Source: Selenomonas sp. F0473 | GTDB lineage: Bacteria; Bacillota; Negativicutes; Selenomonadales; Selenomonadaceae | Direction of reading: 5' to 3' | NCBI RefSeq assembly: GCF_000315545.1 | Contig: NZ_JH992902.1 | Location: forward strand, 1,920,638-1,984,637 | DNA length: 64,000 nt | Shown: positions 8,369 to 16,725 of the stretch, piece after piece | Position numbering within the stretch: the stretch's first letter is position 1 | Layout: every line of letters starts with the position of its first letter | Notes under the pieces: model-generated | The model's database searches: none | Told to the model about the DNA's origin: nothing | Seen by the model: the letters and a program-made list of their open reading frames with translations, nothing else | Translations under genes and position numbers: made by a program

Positions 8369-9748
8369 TTGCAGGAAGTTCATGGATACCGGGCGCGCGC
8401 CCGCCAGTTCTTCATCGTGCTCCTTCCGATTCTCGTCACGCAGCTCTCGCTCATGGCGCCCGGTTTTTTCAATACGGTCATGGCGGGACATATCAGCAAG
8501 GAGGATCTCGCCGGCGTCGCCGTCGGCGCAAGCATCTTCTTCCCGGTATTCGGCGCGTTTGTCGGGCTGATCTCGGGGCTGACGCCGGTCATCGCGCACC
8601 ATTACGGCGCGCGGCGGCGGCGGGAGATTCGGAGCGTCGTCCGGCAGGGATTCTACTGGGCGACGCTTTTTGCCGCGTTCCTGTTGGCGCTCGGCGCGGT
8701 TGCCGTGCCGGCGCTCGTCGCGGCGCTGCATCTCGAGCCTGTCGTCGCGCGGATTACGATGGAGTATCTGTCCTACATCGGGTTTGGTCTGCTCCCCGTC
8801 GCGTCCGCAAGCGTCCTGCGCAACCTCATGGATGCGCACGGCAAGACGCGGCTCACGATGTTCGTCACGATGACGGTGGTGCCGATCAATATTGTGCTCA
8901 ACTATATATTTATGTACGGCGCGTTCGGCATCGCGCCCTTCGGCGGTGCCGGCGCGGGACTTGGCGCGGCGCTGAGCTACGGCGTGTTCCTCTTGCTCAA
9001 CGTCGCCGTGGTCCTGCGCATGCGTCAGTTCGCGCGCTATCGCGTCTTTTCGGGATTCCCGCGTCCCGCGCTCTCCGATTGGTGGGCGCAGCTCAAGATC
9101 TGCGTCCCCATCGGCATGACGGTCTTCTGCGAGCAGAGCATCTTCGGCGCCGTCGGCCTTTTAATGGCGGCATATGGGACGACGGTGCTTGCGGCGCATC
9201 AGGCGGCGATGAATTTTACGACCATCGTCTACATGCTGCCGCTTTCCGTTTCCATGGCGATCACGATCCTCGTCGGCTTCGAGGTCGGCGCGGGCCGCGA
9301 AAATGGGGCGCGCGCCTATATCCGTCTCAGCCGCGTGCTGACGCTCGTCTTCGTCGGCGCGATCGCCCTCGCGCTCGCCGCGATGCGCGATCATGTCGCG
9401 GCGCTCTATACGACGAATCCCGAGGTGCAGGAACTTCTGCGCGTATTCCTGCTCTACGCGCTCGTCATGCAGTACTGCGACTGCGTCAACGCGCCGCTGC
9501 AGGGGGCGCTCCGCGGCTACAAGGACGTCACGGTCACGTTCTGGCTCGCCGTGCTCTCCTTCTGGGGGATCGGTCTACCCGCAGGATATCTGCTTGCACA
9601 GATGACGGAACTTGGACCTTACGGTTATTGGGCGGGGCTCAACGGCGGGATCATCGTCGGCGCCGTATGCCTCATGATCCGCCTGCGCATTATCGAGAAC
9701 CGCATGCGGCGTAAAAACCGAAAAAATATGCCCGCGGCCACGGCATAG
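8369..9748 (+). CDS. MATE family multidrug/sodium antiporter
   Basis: Protein of 459 residues with about 12 hydrophobic helices in two similar halves, the MATE layout; these proteins export cationic drugs or dyes in exchange for Na+ or H+. The N-terminal part has LPILVTQLSLMAPGFFNTVMAG, the usual MATE first helix, and PVIAHHYGARR follows helix 2. The start is TTG 8369 after AGAGGAGGG. It lies 24 bases downstream of the amidase, so probably co-transcribed. The substrate cannot be told from sequence. Confidence 0.93.
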   Translation: MQEVHGYRARARQFFIVLLPILVTQLSLMAPGFFNTVMAGHISKEDLAGVAVGASIFFPVFGAFVGLISGLTPVIAHHYGARRRREIRSVVRQGFYWATLFAAFLLALGAVAVPALVAALHLEPVVARITMEYLSYIGFGLLPVASASVLRNLMDAHGKTRLTMFVTMTVVPINIVLNYIFMYGAFGIAPFGGAGAGLGAALSYGVFLLLNVAVVLRMRQFARYRVFSGFPRPALSDWWAQLKICVPIGMTVFCEQSIFGAVGLLMAAYGTTVLAAHQAAMNFTTIVYMLPLSVSMAITILVGFEVGAGRENGARAYIRLSRVLTLVFVGAIALALAAMRDHVAALYTTNPEVQELLRVFLLYALVMQYCDCVNAPLQGALRGYKDVTVTFWLAVLSFWGIGLPAGYLLAQMTELGPYGYWAGLNGGIIVGAVCLMIRLRIIENRMRRKNRKNMPAATA

Positions 9749-9780
9749 AAAATCATGTGCGCCTATGAAAAAAATCAATA

Positions 9781-9808
9781 TTGAAATTCTACTGAAACGT
9801 GGTATGAT
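9781..9808 (+). promoter_or_regulatory. Probable sigma-70 type promoter for the NADH dehydrogenase
   Basis: TTGAAA (9781-9786) and TATGAT (9803-9808) are 16 bases apart, about 100 bases before the start codon at 9910. Confidence 0.65.
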
Positions 9809-9909
9809 GGGGGCTATGAGATAAAGACTCTCAAATGGAACGGTTGATGGGATCGCTTGGTTCAACTATGTGATTTGTTTCACTATTATGTCGACGAGAG
9901 GGGAATATT

Positions 9910-11190
9910 ATGGCAGATCAAAAGCATGTTGTCATCGTCGGGGCCGGTTTTGGGGGGATTCGTCTCGCGAAGGATCTCGCAAAAGAGAATGTGCGCATTA
10001 CCCTTGTGGACCGTCACAATTATCATCTCTTTCAGCCGCTCCTCTACCAGGTGAGTACGGCCGTACTCTCTGCAACGGAAATTGCCTATCCGACGCGGGA
10101 ATTTTTCAAGAATCACAAGAATGTGGAATTCTTCCTCGCCAAAGCGGAGGGCGTAGATCAAGACCGCCGCGTCCTGCTGACGAATCATGGAGAGCTTCCC
10201 TACGACTATCTCGTTCTTGCGGCGGGGGCAACGACGAATTTCTTCGGCAATGAGAGCGTTGAACGCAACGCCTATGCGATGAAAACCTTGCAGGAAGCGA
10301 TTGCGCTGCGCAGCCATATCGTCCATGAATTTGAACGCGCCTCCAAACTGGTGGACGGCGATGCGGCGGAGCGGCGCCGGCACCTCACATTCGTCATCGT
10401 CGGCGGCGGCGCGACGGGCATTGAGATGGCCGGCGCGATGATGGAACTGATCGCTGTTTTTAAGAAAGAGTTTCACTCTATCGACTTCAAAGAAGTCAGC
10501 GTCATCCTCCTCGAGGCGATGGGGTCCGTCCTGCCGATGGTGCCGCCCGATCTGCAGCAGAAGACCATCGATGTGCTCCGAAAAAAAGGCGTGGACGTGC
10601 GTCTCAACACAGCCGTAACGGCCTATGACGGCAACGATCTCACGCTGAAAGACGGTGAGATCATCGCCACGAAGACCGTGATCTGGGCGGCGGGGGTGCG
10701 CGCACAGGATTTCATCAGGAACTGCGGCGGCGAGGTAGACCGCGCGGGGCGGCTCATCGTCGAGGAGAATCTGCTCGTACGCGGCAGCGACTGCGTTTTT
10801 GCCATCGGCGACTGCGCGAATTTCCAGCACGGCACGGAGCGGCCGCTTGCGACCGTCGCGCCCGTGGCGACGCAGGAGGCCGTGCAGGTCAAGAAAAATA
10901 TCATGAAGCTCATCGGCGGCGCGAAGTCCGAAGAACTTGGGAAATTTGTTTACAACGACCTCGGCGCGATGGCGACCATCGGACGCGGCGAGGCGGTCAT
11001 GAACGGCCCCGTGCCTGTGCTTGGATTTAATCTGAAGGCAAGCGGACTCTTTGCGTGGACTGCGTGGATGTTTGTTCACCTCATGCGCCTTGCCGGTAAA
11101 TACGCGGATATTACCGTTTGCCTCAAGTGGGTTTGGAATTTCTTCTTCGGGACGCGTCTTGCGCGCATCATTTTGAGCAAGATGGAGTAG
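9910..11190 (+). CDS. ndh: Type II NADH dehydrogenase (NAD(P)/FAD-dependent oxidoreductase)
   Basis: Protein of 426 residues, single-subunit membrane-associated NADH:quinone oxidoreductase without proton pumping. The first Rossmann motif VIVGAGFGGIRLAKDL binds FAD, and the second, VIVGGGATGIEMAG near residue 165, binds NADH. The FAD-contact motif VFAIGDCANF lies near residue 297. The C-terminus, around LMRLAGKYADITV, is hydrophobic and amphipathic and fits the family's membrane anchor. It has its own promoter and stands alone. Confidence 0.92.
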   Translation: MADQKHVVIVGAGFGGIRLAKDLAKENVRITLVDRHNYHLFQPLLYQVSTAVLSATEIAYPTREFFKNHKNVEFFLAKAEGVDQDRRVLLTNHGELPYDYLVLAAGATTNFFGNESVERNAYAMKTLQEAIALRSHIVHEFERASKLVDGDAAERRRHLTFVIVGGGATGIEMAGAMMELIAVFKKEFHSIDFKEVSVILLEAMGSVLPMVPPDLQQKTIDVLRKKGVDVRLNTAVTAYDGNDLTLKDGEIIATKTVIWAAGVRAQDFIRNCGGEVDRAGRLIVEENLLVRGSDCVFAIGDCANFQHGTERPLATVAPVATQEAVQVKKNIMKLIGGAKSEELGKFVYNDLGAMATIGRGEAVMNGPVPVLGFNLKASGLFAWTAWMFVHLMRLAGKYADITVCLKWVWNFFFGTRLARIILSKME

Positions 11191-11193
11191 GGC

Positions 11194-11222
11194 TTGCGTA
11201 CCGTCCGCGTTTGTGTTATACT
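11194..11222 (+). promoter_or_regulatory. Promoter of rpmE
   Basis: TTGCGT (11194-11199) and TATACT (11217-11222) with a 17-base spacer, 119 bases before the rpmE start. Confidence 0.7.
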
Positions 11223-11340
11223 ACGGCGGTAACGGACGCCGGGCGTCCGTTTCCACGACTCGTTCTCGGCGGGAATGCCGAGTTCAACCAAGCGTGCACA
11301 AGCGCGCTTGTATCCGACAAAAGAAACGAGGTGTATCGGA

Positions 11341-11541
11341 ATGAAAGAGGGTATCCATCCGGAGTTCTTCGAGGCGACGGTGACGTGCGGCTGCGGCAAC
11401 ACGTTCAAGACCGGCTCGACGAAAGAAGATCTCCGCGTCGATGTCTGCTCGAAATGCCATCCGTTCTTCACGGGACGTCAGCGCGACGTTCAGGCGGGCG
11501 GACGCATCGAGAAGTTCCAGAAGCGCTACGCGAAGAAGTAG
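11341..11541 (+). CDS. rpmE: 50S ribosomal protein L31 (zinc-binding type)
   Basis: Protein of 66 residues. It starts MKEGIHPEF and has CGC plus CSKC, the zinc-ribbon cysteines of the zinc-type L31. ATG 11341 follows a GAGGTG ribosome site. An in-frame ATG 66 bases upstream would add residues foreign to L31. The zinc form implies that a zinc-free paralogue, if any, lies elsewhere. Confidence 0.97.
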   Translation: MKEGIHPEFFEATVTCGCGNTFKTGSTKEDLRVDVCSKCHPFFTGRQRDVQAGGRIEKFQKRYAKK

Positions 11542-11596
11542 CGGCATGGGTGAGGTGCGCCGCGCCTTGCCTGTTTGCGTACGAAAGACAGGAAGG

Positions 11597-11633
11597 GGCT
11601 ATTGCACGAGAGATCGTGCGATAGTCTCTTTTT
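11597..11633 (+). terminator. Terminator after rpmE
   Basis: GGCTATTGCACGA pairs with TCGTGCGATAGTC around a GAGA loop (two G-T pairs), followed by CTCTTTTT. It ends only 18 bases before the DUF1385 gene, so downstream expression needs read-through or an internal promoter. Confidence 0.8.
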
Positions 11634-11651
11634 CATACAAAGGAAACAATT

Positions 11652-12566
11652 ATGCCGAAAAAAATAACCGACCTTGCGGTCGGCGGACAGGCGGTCATCG
11701 AAGGCGTGATGATGCGCGATGCGAACCGGACGGCGACGGCGGTGCGTCTGCCGACCGGCGAGATCGAGGTCGAGACGCACGCGGTCACATCCGTCCGCGA
11801 CCGATATCCCGTGCTCAACCGGACGCTCATCCGCGGCTCGGTCATTATGATCGAGTCCCTCGTCATCGGGATGCGCGCGCTCTCCTTTTCCGCACAGGCG
11901 GCGGGCGAGGAGGACGAGCAGATGACGAAGAAGGAACTCGCCGCGACGATTGCCTTTGCGCTCGTGCTCGCAAGCGTTCTCTTTATCGTGATCCCGACGG
12001 GCGCGGCGCATCTCGCGGCCGCGTATACGAGCGATCCCCTCGCGTTCAACCTCATCGAGGGCGGCATCCGTCTCGCCGTGTTCCTGCTCTATATCTGGAG
12101 CATCTCCTTCATGCATGGGATCCGACGCGTCTTCCGGTACCACGGCGCGGAGCACAAGACGATCCACTGCTATGAGGCGGGGGAGGCGCTGACGGTTGAA
12201 AATGTGCAGAAGTTCCCGCGGCTGCATCCGCGCTGCGGCACGAATTTTCTCCTCATCGTCATGATTGTCGCCATCGTGTTCCACGTCTTTTTCGGCTGGC
12301 CCGATCTCTGGCTTCGGATCCTCAGCCGTCTCGCCGTGCTCCCCGTCGTCGCGGGCGTCTCGTACGAGATCATCCGCTTTGCAGGACGCAGCGAGAGCCG
12401 ACTCGTTCGTCTTCTCATCACGCCCGGCCTGTGGCTGCAGTACCTCACGACGCGCCCGCCCGCAGACGAGATGGTGGAGGTCGCGATCGAGTCGCTCAAG
12501 GCCGTTCTGCCGCCGGAGCAAATTCCGCCGGGCAGCGGGAACTATCGCAAGGAGGCGCCGTGTTAA
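11652..12566 (+). CDS. DUF1385 (YqhQ-like) membrane protein
   Basis: Protein of 304 residues. It opens with [13 protein letters not shown], the family signature, and carries the conserved [14 protein letters not shown] block (about residue 160) and HPRCGTNFL. About four hydrophobic helices lie between and after these. The function of the family is unresolved. Conserved His, Glu and Cys residues suggest metal binding, which is inference. The gene is almost always found just before prfA in Firmicutes, as here, where its end overlaps the prfA start. Confidence 0.93.
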   Translation: MPKKITDLAVGGQAVIEGVMMRDANRTATAVRLPTGEIEVETHAVTSVRDRYPVLNRTLIRGSVIMIESLVIGMRALSFSAQAAGEEDEQMTKKELAATIAFALVLASVLFIVIPTGAAHLAAAYTSDPLAFNLIEGGIRLAVFLLYIWSISFMHGIRRVFRYHGAEHKTIHCYEAGEALTVENVQKFPRLHPRCGTNFLLIVMIVAIVFHVFFGWPDLWLRILSRLAVLPVVAGVSYEIIRFAGRSESRLVRLLITPGLWLQYLTTRPPADEMVEVAIESLKAVLPPEQIPPGSGNYRKEAPC

Positions 12567-13624
12567 GCAAACTCGCCGCAGTGGCGGATAAATATCATGA
12601 GCTCGAAGCGCTCCTCAGCGATCCCGCCGTTATGGCGGATATGGCGCAGTGGCAGCGCTATACGCGCGAACATGCCGCGCTGACGCCGATTGTCGCGGCG
12701 TATGACGATTATCGCCGGGCGATTGCCACCGTCGCCGAAGACAAGGAACTGCTCCGTGAGGCGGATGCCGAGATGAAGGAACTGCTCCTCGAGGAGATCG
12801 CGGCTGCGGAGGAGGAACGCGCGCGCCTTGAGAAAGAGCTGCCGATGCTCCTCCTGCCGCGCGATCCGAACGACGATAAGAACGTCATCGTCGAAATTCG
12901 CGGCGGCGTCGGCGGCGAGGAGGCGGCGCTCTTTGCCGCAAGCCTCTTCCGCATGTACGCGCGCTATGCCGAGCGGCAGGGGTGGAAGACGGAGATCCTG
13001 AGCGGCAACCCGACGGAGATCGGCGGATTTAAGGAAATCTCGTTTCTCGTCAACGGTGCCGGGGCTTACAGCAAGCTGAAATACGAGAGCGGCACGCACC
13101 GTGTCCAGCGCATTCCCGTCACAGAGTCGGGCGGACGCATCCACACCTCGGCGGTCACGGTCGCCGTCCTGCCGGAGGCGGAGGACGTCGAGGTCACAAT
13201 CGACCCGAACGATCTGCGCATCGATACCTACTGCGCCTCGGGCGCGGGGGGACAGTACGTCAACCGCACGGAGACGGCGATCCGCATCACGCATTTGCCG
13301 ACGGGCATCGTCGTGCAGTGCCAGGATGAAAAGTCGCAGCTCAAGAACCGCGAAAAGGCGATGAAAGTGCTGCGCGCCCGCATCTACGACCGCGCCCGGC
13401 AGGAGCAGGCGGACGCCGTCGCCGCCGACCGGCGCAGTCAGGTCGGCTCGGGCGACCGCAGCGAGCGCATCCGCACCTATAACTTCCCGCAGGGGCGCGT
13501 CACGGATCACCGCATCGGGCTGACCCTTTATAAGATCGACGCCGTCCTTGACGGAGACCTCGACGAACTGCTGGCTGCGCTCATTACGGCGGACCGGACA
13601 GAACGTCTGAACCGGGTGCGGTGA
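12560..13624 (+). CDS. prfA: Peptide chain release factor 1
   Basis: Protein of 354 residues reading UAA and UAG stop codons and triggering peptide release. The GGQ motif ([13 protein letters not shown]) lies at about residue 229, and flanking RF1 sequence ([18 protein letters not shown]) is intact. GTG 12560 was chosen: GGAGG stands just upstream and [12 protein letters not shown] is the normal N-terminus. It overlaps DUF1385 by 7 bases and prmC by 1-4 bases. Confidence 0.97.
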   Translation: MLSKLAAVADKYHELEALLSDPAVMADMAQWQRYTREHAALTPIVAAYDDYRRAIATVAEDKELLREADAEMKELLLEEIAAAEEERARLEKELPMLLLPRDPNDDKNVIVEIRGGVGGEEAALFAASLFRMYARYAERQGWKTEILSGNPTEIGGFKEISFLVNGAGAYSKLKYESGTHRVQRIPVTESGGRIHTSAVTVAVLPEAEDVEVTIDPNDLRIDTYCASGAGGQYVNRTETAIRITHLPTGIVVQCQDEKSQLKNREKAMKVLRARIYDRARQEQADAVAADRRSQVGSGDRSERIRTYNFPQGRVTDHRIGLTLYKIDAVLDGDLDELLAALITADRTERLNRVR

Positions 13625-14511
13625 TGGCGGAGCGCGAACTCTGGACGATTCGGCGGCTCCTTGCATGGACGACGGATTTTTTTAAGACGCGCGGCGTAGA
13701 GAGCCCGCGTCTGAACGCCGAGATTCTGCTCGCCGCCGTCCTCGGCAAAGACCGCATGTATCTTTATGTGCATTTTGACGAGCCGCTTGAACCGGAGGCA
13801 CTGGCGCAGTTCCGCGCCCATGTGAAAGAGCGCGGCGCGCATATGCCGCTTGCCTATGTGCTCGGCACGCGCGAATTCATGGGGATGGAATTTCGCGTCA
13901 CGCGCGACACGCTCATCCCGCGCCCCGACACCGAGATTCTCGTGCAGGCCGCTCTTGATTTCCTGAGAGGGCGCAAGGAAGCGAGCGGAGCGGAACTGCA
14001 TATCGCCGACCTCGGCACGGGAACGGGGGCCGTGGCGCTCTCTGTGCTTCATCATGCGGATATTCTCGATATGTATGCCGACGCCGTAGATATATCGCCC
14101 GGTGCGGCTCAAGTCGCGCGTGAGAATGCGGCGCGGCTCGGCATGGCGGAACGCTGCGCCGTATATGAAGGAGATTTGCTTGCGCCGCTCGCGGGGCGGA
14201 CGTATGATATAATCCTATCGAATCCTCCCTATATTCCCGCGGCGGATATTGCGGGACTGATGCCCGACGTGCGCGGCTATGAGCCGCATCTCGCGCTCGA
14301 CGGCGGTGCGGACGGGCTTGACTTTTACCGCCGCATCATGGCGGAGGCGCCCGCCATGCTGAAAGAGGGCGGCGCCGTCGCCGTCGAGGTCGGCATCGGC
14401 CGGGCGGCGGACGTTGCGGCGCTTGCCGCGGCGCATCCGCGGATTGTGCGGACGGAGACGCGGAGGGATTTGGCGGGGATTGAACGCGTTGTCATCGCTT
14501 ACAGGTCATGA
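13624..14511 (+). CDS. prmC: Release factor glutamine methyltransferase PrmC
   Basis: Protein of 295 residues that methylates the Gln of the GGQ motif in release factors, using S-adenosylmethionine. The substrate-binding NPPY motif is at about residues 200-203 (SNPPYIPAAD) and the SAM motif I is ADLGTGTGAVALS. ATG 13624 overlaps the last base of the prfA stop; GTG 13621 is an alternative. Pairing with prfA fits its role. Confidence 0.96.
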   Translation: MAERELWTIRRLLAWTTDFFKTRGVESPRLNAEILLAAVLGKDRMYLYVHFDEPLEPEALAQFRAHVKERGAHMPLAYVLGTREFMGMEFRVTRDTLIPRPDTEILVQAALDFLRGRKEASGAELHIADLGTGTGAVALSVLHHADILDMYADAVDISPGAAQVARENAARLGMAERCAVYEGDLLAPLAGRTYDIILSNPPYIPAADIAGLMPDVRGYEPHLALDGGADGLDFYRRIMAEAPAMLKEGGAVAVEVGIGRAADVAALAAAHPRIVRTETRRDLAGIERVVIAYRS

Positions 14512-14522
14512 CGCGGGGCGGC

Positions 14523-14644
14523 GTGACACGGGATTTTCGCGCCTAGCGTCGTCATTTTTGGCGAACGCTTCGTCGACGTAGGCTTTCTACGCCTTCCTCG
14601 CGTCCGCCGCAATTCCTAGCTATGCATCGAAACTTCCGTGTCAC
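14523..14644. repeat. Repeat element copy 1 with terminal inverted repeats
   Basis: A 122-base non-coding unit bounded by GTGACACGGGA (14523-14533) and TTCCGTGTCAC (14634-14644), an inverted repeat with one mismatch. It contains a small CGTAG/CTACG stem. A diverged copy begins 10 bases later. No open reading frame. It may be an interspersed MITE- or REP-like element, but family membership cannot be tested here. Confidence 0.55.
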
Positions 14645-14653
14645 TTAAGTTAC

Positions 14654-14752
14654 GGTGTGACGTGTGATATTTGCGCCTAACTTTGTCATGTCGCCCCCTC
14701 TCTGCGGTCGACGCAGCATTTTACTACGCCTTTCTAGTGAGGGAGATTTTTT
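14654..14752. repeat. Diverged second copy of the repeat, ending in a terminator-like hairpin
   Basis: The start (GGTGTGACGTGTGAT, then TTGCGCCTAACTTTGTCAT) aligns with the start of copy 1 base by base with scattered substitutions, and the CTACGCCTTTCT block is also shared. The 3' part folds: CCCTCTCT pairs with AGTGAGGG and is followed by AGATTTTTTT, so it may terminate the prfA-prmC operon. Confidence 0.5.
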
Positions 14753-14859
14753 TATATGGTGTTACCGCGGTGCGGCGAAGGTTGTGTGCTCTCGCAACGC
14801 TTAGCATCACCCGAAGGGGCGAGGCAGCATGATAAAATACGGTATACTACAATGTGAGA

Positions 14860-14909
14860 ACACCGTCATACGGCTCTTGGAGCAGAGCAACGTAGAGCCG
14901 TGGCGGTGT
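14860..14909 (+). other. Stable hairpin in the tsaC upstream region, possible structured RNA
   Basis: ACACCG pairs with CGGTGT and, inside it, ACGGCTCT (14870-14877) pairs perfectly with AGAGCCGT (14894-14901) around a 16-base loop. A TATACT box (14843-14848) stands just upstream but has no good -35. The remaining 14910-15000 has smaller stems (GCGCT/AGCG) and no gene. It could be a leader RNA or small RNA; no known riboswitch was recognised. Confidence 0.35.
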
Positions 14910-15016
14910 ACTTCCTAGAAGTCGTTTATCTGACTGCCGTCCCATTTGCGCTGCGGAGCGAAATACGCACCTGAGCCGCGAAGTAAACCCTAAACAATGG
15001 AAAGGAGGCTCGCCCC

Positions 15017-16108
15017 ATGCAAACGGAAATCATCTCACCCGTCACGGAAACGGACATCGAACATGCGGCGGGGCTCATTCGGCGCGGACAGCTTGTCGCG
15101 TTCCCAACAGAGACGGTTTACGGGCTCGGGGCGAACGGGCTGGACGCGTCGGCATGCGCGCGCATCTACAAGGCGAAGGGGCGTCCCGCCGATAACCCGT
15201 TGATTCTCCACATCTCCGACCTCTCTATGGCGGCGGACGTTGCGCGGGAGGTTCCTCCCGCGGCGGCACATCTCCTTACCGTCTTTGCCCCCGGGCCGCT
15301 CACCGTTATCGTCCCAAAGGCGGCGCACATTCCCGATATCGTGACGGGCGGTCTGCCGACCGTCGGCGTGCGCTGTCCCGCAAACGATATTGCCCGCGCG
15401 CTCATCCGCGCGGCGGGCGTCCCCGTCGCCGCGCCGTCCGCGAACACCTCGGGGCGGCCGAGCCCGACGGCGGCGGCGATGGTCGCGGACGATCTCGCGG
15501 GGCGCATCCCGCTCATCCTTGACGGGGGCGCCTGTCGTTGGGGCATCGAATCGACCATTGTGGACTGTACGGCGGAGGGGGCGGTGACTATCCTGCGCCC
15601 CGGCGCCGTTACGCGCGAGATGATCGCTGCGGAGCTGACGCAGACGGAGGTGCGTGTGGATTCCGCGCTTATGGCCGCGGACGCGGTGCCGCGTGCGCCG
15701 GGCATGAAGTACCGGCACTATGCGCCGCGTGCGCCGCTCACCGTCTATACGGGGGCGGGGCCGGCGGTCGCGGCCGCGCTGCGGGCGGAGCTCCTGCGCC
15801 GCAGCGCGGCGGGGGAGCGGGTCGGACTGATCGCAAGCAGGGAGACCGTCGCCGTCGTCCGCGACGTCCTTCCTGCGGCATATCGTTACGACTGCGGCGC
15901 GCGCGGCGATACCGCGGCATATGCGAGCCGCCTCTACGATGCGCTGCGCCATTTCGACCGGACGGATATCGCGTCCCTTCTTGCTGAGGGAACGGAGGAA
16001 GAGGGGCTTGGGCTCGCCGTGATGAACCGCCTCCGCAAAGCGAGCGGCGGCGATATCGTCGCCGTCGGCGGCGCATTTGAAAAAACGGGCTCCAACAAAA
16101 AAGACTGA
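15017..16108 (+). CDS. L-threonylcarbamoyladenylate synthase (Sua5 type)
   Basis: Protein of 363 residues. It makes threonylcarbamoyl-AMP for the t6A37 modification of tRNAs reading ANN codons. The N-terminal YrdC-like domain (about 1-205) has FPTETVYGLGANG and KGRPADNPL. The extra C-terminal Sua5 domain (about 225-360) makes it the long Sua5 form, not short TsaC. The start ATG 15017 follows AAAGGAGG. It is separated from prmC by the 505-base island, whereas these genes are usually adjacent. Confidence 0.94.
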   Translation: MQTEIISPVTETDIEHAAGLIRRGQLVAFPTETVYGLGANGLDASACARIYKAKGRPADNPLILHISDLSMAADVAREVPPAAAHLLTVFAPGPLTVIVPKAAHIPDIVTGGLPTVGVRCPANDIARALIRAAGVPVAAPSANTSGRPSPTAAAMVADDLAGRIPLILDGGACRWGIESTIVDCTAEGAVTILRPGAVTREMIAAELTQTEVRVDSALMAADAVPRAPGMKYRHYAPRAPLTVYTGAGPAVAAALRAELLRRSAAGERVGLIASRETVAVVRDVLPAAYRYDCGARGDTAAYASRLYDALRHFDRTDIASLLAEGTEEEGLGLAVMNRLRKASGGDIVAVGGAFEKTGSNKKD

Positions 16109-16137
16109 TGCATAGATATTTTGCATCAGTCTTTTTT
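16097..16137. terminator. Bidirectional terminator between sua5 and the convergent PTS IIA gene
   Basis: AAAAAAGACTGATGCA (16097-16112) pairs perfectly with TGCATCAGTCTTTTTT (16122-16137). The A/T-flanked stem works in both directions, matching the convergent genes on either side. Confidence 0.92.
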
Positions 16138-16173
16138 GTATTTCATGGGTTAGAAATTTTCAAGATAATGATA

Positions 16174-16536
16174 TTATTTCCCCGTAAACGAGAACGTCAG
16201 TCCTTGCATCAGCGAGGGCACGGTGCCGCCCTCGAGCTCGATCTGACCCGGCATGGAGCCCGTCGTATTGAAGAGCAGAGTGCAGTGTCCGTTTTCACGG
16301 ATGGTATCGTTGGCGTTTTCTCCGACGCGTGTGACCTTGAACTTTTGCTTGCCGACGGTCAGCGTATCGCCGACGGCGATATCCCCCTTGAGTTCGCCCG
16401 CCGTATGTTCGACGACCATTTCGGCGAGATTGGGATGCGTTCCGTCATCGAGCAGAATCACGCTGTTGTTTGTCTCGAGGAACTTGCGCGCCAGCTTGCC
16501 GATGGCTGTCGTCGTGACTTCATATTTTACATCCAT
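16174..16536 (-). CDS. PTS glucitol/sorbitol-type IIA protein
   Basis: Protein of 120 residues, the size of SrlB/GutA, the cytoplasmic phosphocarrier of the glucitol PTS. VEHTAGELKGDI aligns with the E. coli SrlB segment around its phosphorylated His, and that His is kept. ENGHCTLLF and the PGQIEL end also match. ATG at 16536 follows GGGGAGGC. No glucitol IIB, IIC or dehydrogenase gene is nearby, so it is a lone IIA, transcribed divergently from the sucrose PTS gene. It may serve a permease elsewhere or have a regulatory role. Confidence 0.88.
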   Translation of the reverse strand: MDVKYEVTTTAIGKLARKFLETNNSVILLDDGTHPNLAEMVVEHTAGELKGDIAVGDTLTVGKQKFKVTRVGENANDTIRENGHCTLLFNTTGSMPGQIELEGGTVPSLMQGLTFSFTGK

Positions 16537-16580
16537 TCGTACTGCCTCCCCAAATCTTAATCCCATATGAACTGAACTTC

Positions 16581-16609
16581 ATTGTACCACAAGCCTTCGG
16601 CCTTGTAAA
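16581..16609 (-). promoter_or_regulatory. Promoter of the PTS IIA gene (minus strand)
   Basis: On the minus strand TTTACA (16609-16604) and TACAAT (16586-16581) are separated by 17 bases and lie 45 bases before the start codon. Confidence 0.75.
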
Positions 16610-16629
16610 ATTCTTTCGTCTCCCGTTTG

Positions 16630-16658
16630 TTGACAAGCGAAAGTGAAATTAGTACACT
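16630..16658 (+). promoter_or_regulatory. Promoter of the sucrose PTS operon
   Basis: TTGACA (16630-16635) and TACACT (16653-16658) with a 17-base spacer. The start codon is at 16726. It is back to back with the minus-strand promoter, leaving about 20 bases between the two -35 boxes for a shared regulator. No clear operator palindrome was seen. Confidence 0.75.
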
Positions 16659-16725
16659 TGACCTCGACAGAAGAAATCGTAAACATACGGAAGAGTTCCG
16701 TAAAAAATCAATAGGGGGGACCGGT

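Noticed and set aside
14843-14848. Full promoter at the TATACT box upstream of the tsaC-region hairpin
   Set aside because: No acceptable -35 sequence at 16-18 bases; kept only as a weak hint in the note on the structured segment.
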